DNA from: Nonomuraea glycinis
GTDB taxonomy: Bacteria; Actinomycetota; Actinomycetes; Streptosporangiales; Streptosporangiaceae
Length of the DNA: 64,000 nucleotides
Assembly (NCBI RefSeq): GCF_014646515.1
Contig: NZ_BMNK01000011.1
Span: 20,604-84,603, forward strand
Direction of reading: 5' to 3'
Each line of letters opens with the position of its first letter. Positions within the stretch are counted from its first letter, which is position 1. The position numbers and the translations under genes are program-made. Under the pieces are notes generated by a model. The model was not told where the DNA came from and ran no database searches. It worked only from the letters and a program-made list of their open reading frames with translations. Shown here in pieces: positions 60,955-64,000 of the stretch.

Positions 60955-62160
60955 GTGCAGATCTTCGTGGCCCGCCTGGCAGGCACGCCGGTCTTCGACC
61001 CCGCCGGCGACAAGATCGGCCGCATCAGGGACGTCGTGACCGGACTGCGCGGCAGCCGGCCGCCGAGCGTCCACGGCATGGTGGTCGAGGTGCAACCACG
61101 CCGCAGGGTGTTCCTGCCCATCACCCGCGTGCGCGGCATCGAGGCCGGCGCGGTGGTCTTCACCGGGCGGATCAACGTCCGCAGGTTCGAGCAGCGCGCC
61201 ACCGAGACGCTGGTGATCGGCGAGATGCTGGACCTGACCGTCAGCGTATACGGCCGCCCGGTGACCGTCTTCGACGTGGCGATGGCCGAGACCAGCCCGT
61301 CCACCTGGGAGATCACCAAGGTCGCCGTCTACCGCGACAAGCGCAGGCGCGATCCCGCGATCGTCGAGTGGAGCGAGGTGTCGGGGTTCGACATCCTGCA
61401 GGAGGACCAGGGAGCCGCCGGGCTGATCGCCTCCTTCGACTCCATGCGCGCCGCCGACATCGCCGGCGCCCTGCACGACCTGCCCGGCAAGCGACGCATC
61501 GAGATCGCCCGCGCCCTCGACGACGAACGACTCGCCGAGATCCTCGAAGAGCTGCCGCCCGGCGACCAGATCACCATCCTCGGCATGCTGGAGCCGGAGC
61601 GGGCCGCCGACGTGCTGGAGGAGATGGGCCCCGACGACGCCGCCGACGTGCTGCACGACCTGTCCGAGGAGAAGGCGGCCGAACTGCTCGCGCTCATGGA
61701 GCCGCGGGAGGCCGCCCCGGTGCGGCGGCTGCTCACCTACCCCTCCGACACCGCGGGCGGCATGATGACCACCGAGCCGGTGATCCTCCCGCCGAGCAGC
61801 ACGGTGGCCGAGGCGCTCGCGCACATTCGCCAGCAGGACCTGCTGCCCGCCGTCGCCGCCCAGGTGTTCGTCACCAGGCCGCCCAACGAGACGCCCACGG
61901 GCGCCTACCTCGGCGTGACGCACTTCCAGCGGCTGCTGCGCGACCCGCCGTCCACACTGCTGGGCGGCGTCCTCGACCCGTCGATCGACCCGATCAGGCC
62001 GGAGTTCACGCTCCGGGAGGTCGCCTTCTACCTGGCGAGCTACAACCTGGTCGCGGCGCCCGTCGTGGACGAGCTCAACAGGTTCGTCGGCGCCGTGACG
62101 GTCGACGACGTCCTGGACCACCTTCTCCCCGAGGACTGGCGAGAGAGGTCCCCTTCATGA
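60955..62160 (+). CDS. MgtE-N/CBS protein with N-terminal PRC-like domain, no membrane part
   Basis: A 401-residue cytosolic protein: an N-terminal PRC-barrel-like region (about 1-75, DPAGDKIGRIRDVV), an MgtE N-superhelix (about 150-270; repeats such as ADVLEEMGPDDAADVLHDL) and two CBS motifs (MMTTEPVILPP, then the VVDELNRFVGAV end). The membrane channel domain of MgtE is absent, so it may sense magnesium or nucleotides and regulate another protein. GTG 60955 sits 7 nt after TAGCCT, suggesting a leaderless mRNA. It overlaps the DUF1003 gene by 4 nt. Confidence 0.9.
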   Translation: MQIFVARLAGTPVFDPAGDKIGRIRDVVTGLRGSRPPSVHGMVVEVQPRRRVFLPITRVRGIEAGAVVFTGRINVRRFEQRATETLVIGEMLDLTVSVYGRPVTVFDVAMAETSPSTWEITKVAVYRDKRRRDPAIVEWSEVSGFDILQEDQGAAGLIASFDSMRAADIAGALHDLPGKRRIEIARALDDERLAEILEELPPGDQITILGMLEPERAADVLEEMGPDDAADVLHDLSEEKAAELLALMEPREAAPVRRLLTYPSDTAGGMMTTEPVILPPSSTVAEALAHIRQQDLLPAVAAQVFVTRPPNETPTGAYLGVTHFQRLLRDPPSTLLGGVLDPSIDPIRPEFTLREVAFYLASYNLVAAPVVDELNRFVGAVTVDDVLDHLLPEDWRERSPS

Positions 62161-62624
62161 CGACAGACCGCCTGGACCAGCCACGGGACCTGCGCCGCGC
62201 ACGGCGGCCGCACTACGATCCGGAGGCGTTCGGCCGGCTGTCGGAGCGGATCGCCCGGTTCCTCGGCACGGCCCGCTTCCTCGTCTACATGACCGTCTTC
62301 GTGGCGGTCTGGATCAGCTGGAACGCCACGGCCCCGGCCGATCTCCAGTTCGACCCGTACCCGTTCATCTTCCTCACGCTCATGCTGTCGCTGCAGGCCT
62401 CCTACGCCGCGCCGCTCATCCTGCTCGCGCAGAACCGGCAGGACGACAGGGACCGCGTGCAGTACGAGCACGACCGGCGGGCGGCCGAGCGCAACCGGGC
62501 CGACCTGGAGTATCTGACCCGCGAGATCGCCGGGCTCCGATTGGCCCTGAGCGAGGTCACCACCCGCGACTATCTACGCTCGGAGCTCCAGCGGCTGGGC
62601 GAGGAGGTCAGGGAGGGGCGGTGA
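62157..62624 (+). CDS. DUF1003 membrane protein
   Basis: A 155-residue DUF1003 protein: basic N-terminus, two membrane helices (about 42-60 and 70-92, with the conserved PYPFIFLTLMLSLQASYAAP) and a C-terminal coiled-coil region (RDRVQYEHDRRAAERNRADL). It is coupled to the MgtE-N/CBS gene and precedes mrp, as in the M. tuberculosis Rv1232c-Rv1229c neighbourhood. Function is unknown. Confidence 0.9.
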   Translation: MTTDRLDQPRDLRRARRPHYDPEAFGRLSERIARFLGTARFLVYMTVFVAVWISWNATAPADLQFDPYPFIFLTLMLSLQASYAAPLILLAQNRQDDRDRVQYEHDRRAAERNRADLEYLTREIAGLRLALSEVTTRDYLRSELQRLGEEVREGR

Positions 62625-62817
62625 GCGAATGGGCCAGCGAGTAACCTTAGAGCGTTGCACGGACACTCAGAAGCTCAGCCCACCCAGGTGGATTACCGAG
62701 GCCGCTCCCGAGGTTCATACCATTGAGGGGCATCCTCAACTGGCGTCCAGCGCTTGTCCTACATATACCGGCAAAGGAGGGACGGCACCCCTCAGTCATG
62801 GGCGTGCCGAGACTTCG

Positions 62818-63957
62818 ATGGCACCAACCCAGGAACAGGTGACGGCCGCCCTCGCCACCGTCATCGACCCCGAGATCCGTCGCCCGATCACCGACCTCGG
62901 CATGGTCAAAGGCATCGACATCGCCGCGGACGGCAAGGTCGGCGTCGGCATCTACCTCACGGTGTCCGGGTGTCCGATGAAGGACACCATCCGCCGCGAC
63001 GTCAACGCCGCGGTGGCCAAGATCGACGGCGTCAGCGCCGTCGAGATCGAGCTCGACGTCATGAGCACCGAGCAGCGCAAGAAACTGCAGACCACGCTGC
63101 GCGGCGACCGGGGGCCGGAGAAGGAGATCCCCTTCAACCAGCCGGGCTCGCTGACCCGCGTCTTCGCGGTGGCCAGCGGCAAGGGCGGCGTCGGCAAGTC
63201 CTCCGTCACCGTCAACCTGGCCGCCTCCATGGCCGCGAGCGGGCTCAAGGTCGGCATCGTCGACGCCGACATCTACGGCCACAGCATCCCGCGCATGCTC
63301 GGCGCCGCCGAACGGCCCACCAAGGTCGAAGACATGATCATGCCGCCGGTGGCGCATGACATCAAGGTCATCTCGGTCGGCATGTTCAAGCCCCCGGGCA
63401 ACAGCGCCGTGGTCTGGCGCGGGCCGATGCTCGACCGGGCCCTGCACCAGTTCCTCGCCGACGTCTACTGGGGCGATCTCGACGTCCTGCTGCTCGACCT
63501 GCCGCCCGGCACCGGCGACATCGCCATCTCGGTGGCCCAGCGGCTGCCGTCGGCCGAGATCCTGGTCGTCACCACCCCGCAGATGGCCGCCGCCGAGGTG
63601 GCCGAGCGGGCCGGCTCCATCGCCGCGCAGACCCACCAGCAGATCGCCGGCGTCATCGAGAACATGGCCTGGCTGCCCTGCCCCCACTGCGACGACCGCA
63701 TCAACGTCTTCGGCGAGGGCGGTGGCCAGACGGTCGCCGACGCGCTCACCCGCACCCTCGGCACCCGCGTCCCCCTCCTCGGCCAGGTCCCCATCGACCT
63801 GCGCCTGCGCGAGGGCGGCGACGAAGGCAAGCCCTTGGTCCTGACCGACCCCGACTCACCCGCCGCCGCGGAGCTGCGGCAGATCGCCGACCGGCTGAGC
63901 AAGCGCTCTTCCAGCCTCAAGGGCCTCCAACTGGGCCTCGCACCCAACCGCGCCTGA
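62818..63957 (+). CDS. mrp: Mrp/NBP35 family Fe-S cluster carrier ATPase
   Basis: A 379-residue protein with an N-terminal MIP18/DUF59 domain (1-90, ATVIDPEIRRPITDLGMV) and a ParA/MinD-like ATPase (about 115-350) with the deviant Walker A GKGGVGKSS, LLLDLPPGTGD and the cluster-binding CPHC. It is thought to carry Fe-S clusters to apoproteins. ATG 62818 has only a weak ribosome-binding site; GGAGGGA is about 35 nt upstream. The 193-bp gap before it contains TATAC-rich sequence (62760-62768) that may be its promoter, so it may be transcribed separately from DUF1003. Confidence 0.93.
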   Translation: MAPTQEQVTAALATVIDPEIRRPITDLGMVKGIDIAADGKVGVGIYLTVSGCPMKDTIRRDVNAAVAKIDGVSAVEIELDVMSTEQRKKLQTTLRGDRGPEKEIPFNQPGSLTRVFAVASGKGGVGKSSVTVNLAASMAASGLKVGIVDADIYGHSIPRMLGAAERPTKVEDMIMPPVAHDIKVISVGMFKPPGNSAVVWRGPMLDRALHQFLADVYWGDLDVLLLDLPPGTGDIAISVAQRLPSAEILVVTTPQMAAAEVAERAGSIAAQTHQQIAGVIENMAWLPCPHCDDRINVFGEGGGQTVADALTRTLGTRVPLLGQVPIDLRLREGGDEGKPLVLTDPDSPAAAELRQIADRLSKRSSSLKGLQLGLAPNRA

Positions 63958-64000
63958 CCCCCTGCCCTTCGCAACGTGAGAAGGCCCTCCTGGACCGTCG

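Noticed and set aside
62798..62842. 14-codon ORF overlapping the mrp start
   Set aside because: GGAGGGA lies 14 nt away, too far for good initiation, and the frame shows no conservation clue. It could be a leader peptide, but one sequence cannot show it.

Overview
The window is very GC-rich, gene-dense DNA with frequent GTG and TTG starts. It carries whiB7, mycoredoxin, AdnAB, UvrD2, MoeZ, DUF3107 and a MiaE-like protein, a combination typical of mycothiol-using actinobacteria. The backbone order (AarF kinase, WhiB7, UvrD2, Mrx1, NudC, AdnB, AdnA, alkyltransferase-like protein, MoeZ, TetR, DUF3107, MiaE-like, DEAD helicase) follows the Mycobacterium tuberculosis Rv3197-Rv3211 neighbourhood. 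The accessory content fits a filamentous actinomycete; Streptosporangiales/Nonomuraea-like is my inference, not a proven assignment. I saw no rRNA, tRNA, CRISPR array, phage gene or transposase.

Region 1 (1-8400): the 5' part of an enoyl-CoA hydratase gene, a ThiF/TOMM-type protein behind two perfect DnaA-box sequences, an AarF/ABC1 kinase, a TetR/SDR divergent pair, an ArsR-ArsC fusion with a VOC protein, a membrane protein, and whiB7 with a long leader containing an upstream ORF and an intrinsic terminator. Region 2 (8407-24900): thioesterase II, UvrD2, a secreted hydrolase, Mrx1, NudC, a three-gene NIS siderophore operon behind an iron box, and the AdnAB recombination nuclease. Region 3 (25000-34900): a teichoic-acid-type glycerophosphotransferase, an alkyltransferase-like protein, two tandem copies of a membrane-protein plus mycosin-protease module, MoeZ and a hydrolase.

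Region 4 (34900-38360) is the least ordinary part. Three paralogous small secreted His/Asn-rich proteins (all starting MPKLK) each have a conserved 5' leader and are each followed by an inverted repeat with the core TGCCCGTATTC. Region 5 (38360-48800): divergent Ku and stand-alone LigD-type polymerase for end joining, a small acidic protein, TetR, DUF3107, a MiaE-like protein, a DEAD-box helicase, an alpha/beta hydrolase, a RecB-like Fe-S nuclease, a divergent metallo-beta-lactamase-fold protein, DUF6758 and a leaderless Nudix gene. Region 6 (48800-64000): a large membrane-anchored beta-propeller protein, a CPBP protease, a secreted protein with a DUF6529 membrane protein, a CitE-like lyase, a PadR-controlled ABC/FtsX exporter, an EamA transporter, and the MgtE-N/CBS - DUF1003 - Mrp group.

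A recurrent genome habit is visible: short (16-47 bp) tandem duplications sit at gene 3' ends or just beyond them at several loci (3449, 5037, 7223, 32744, 41886, 48722), with one more inside a coding sequence (15523).
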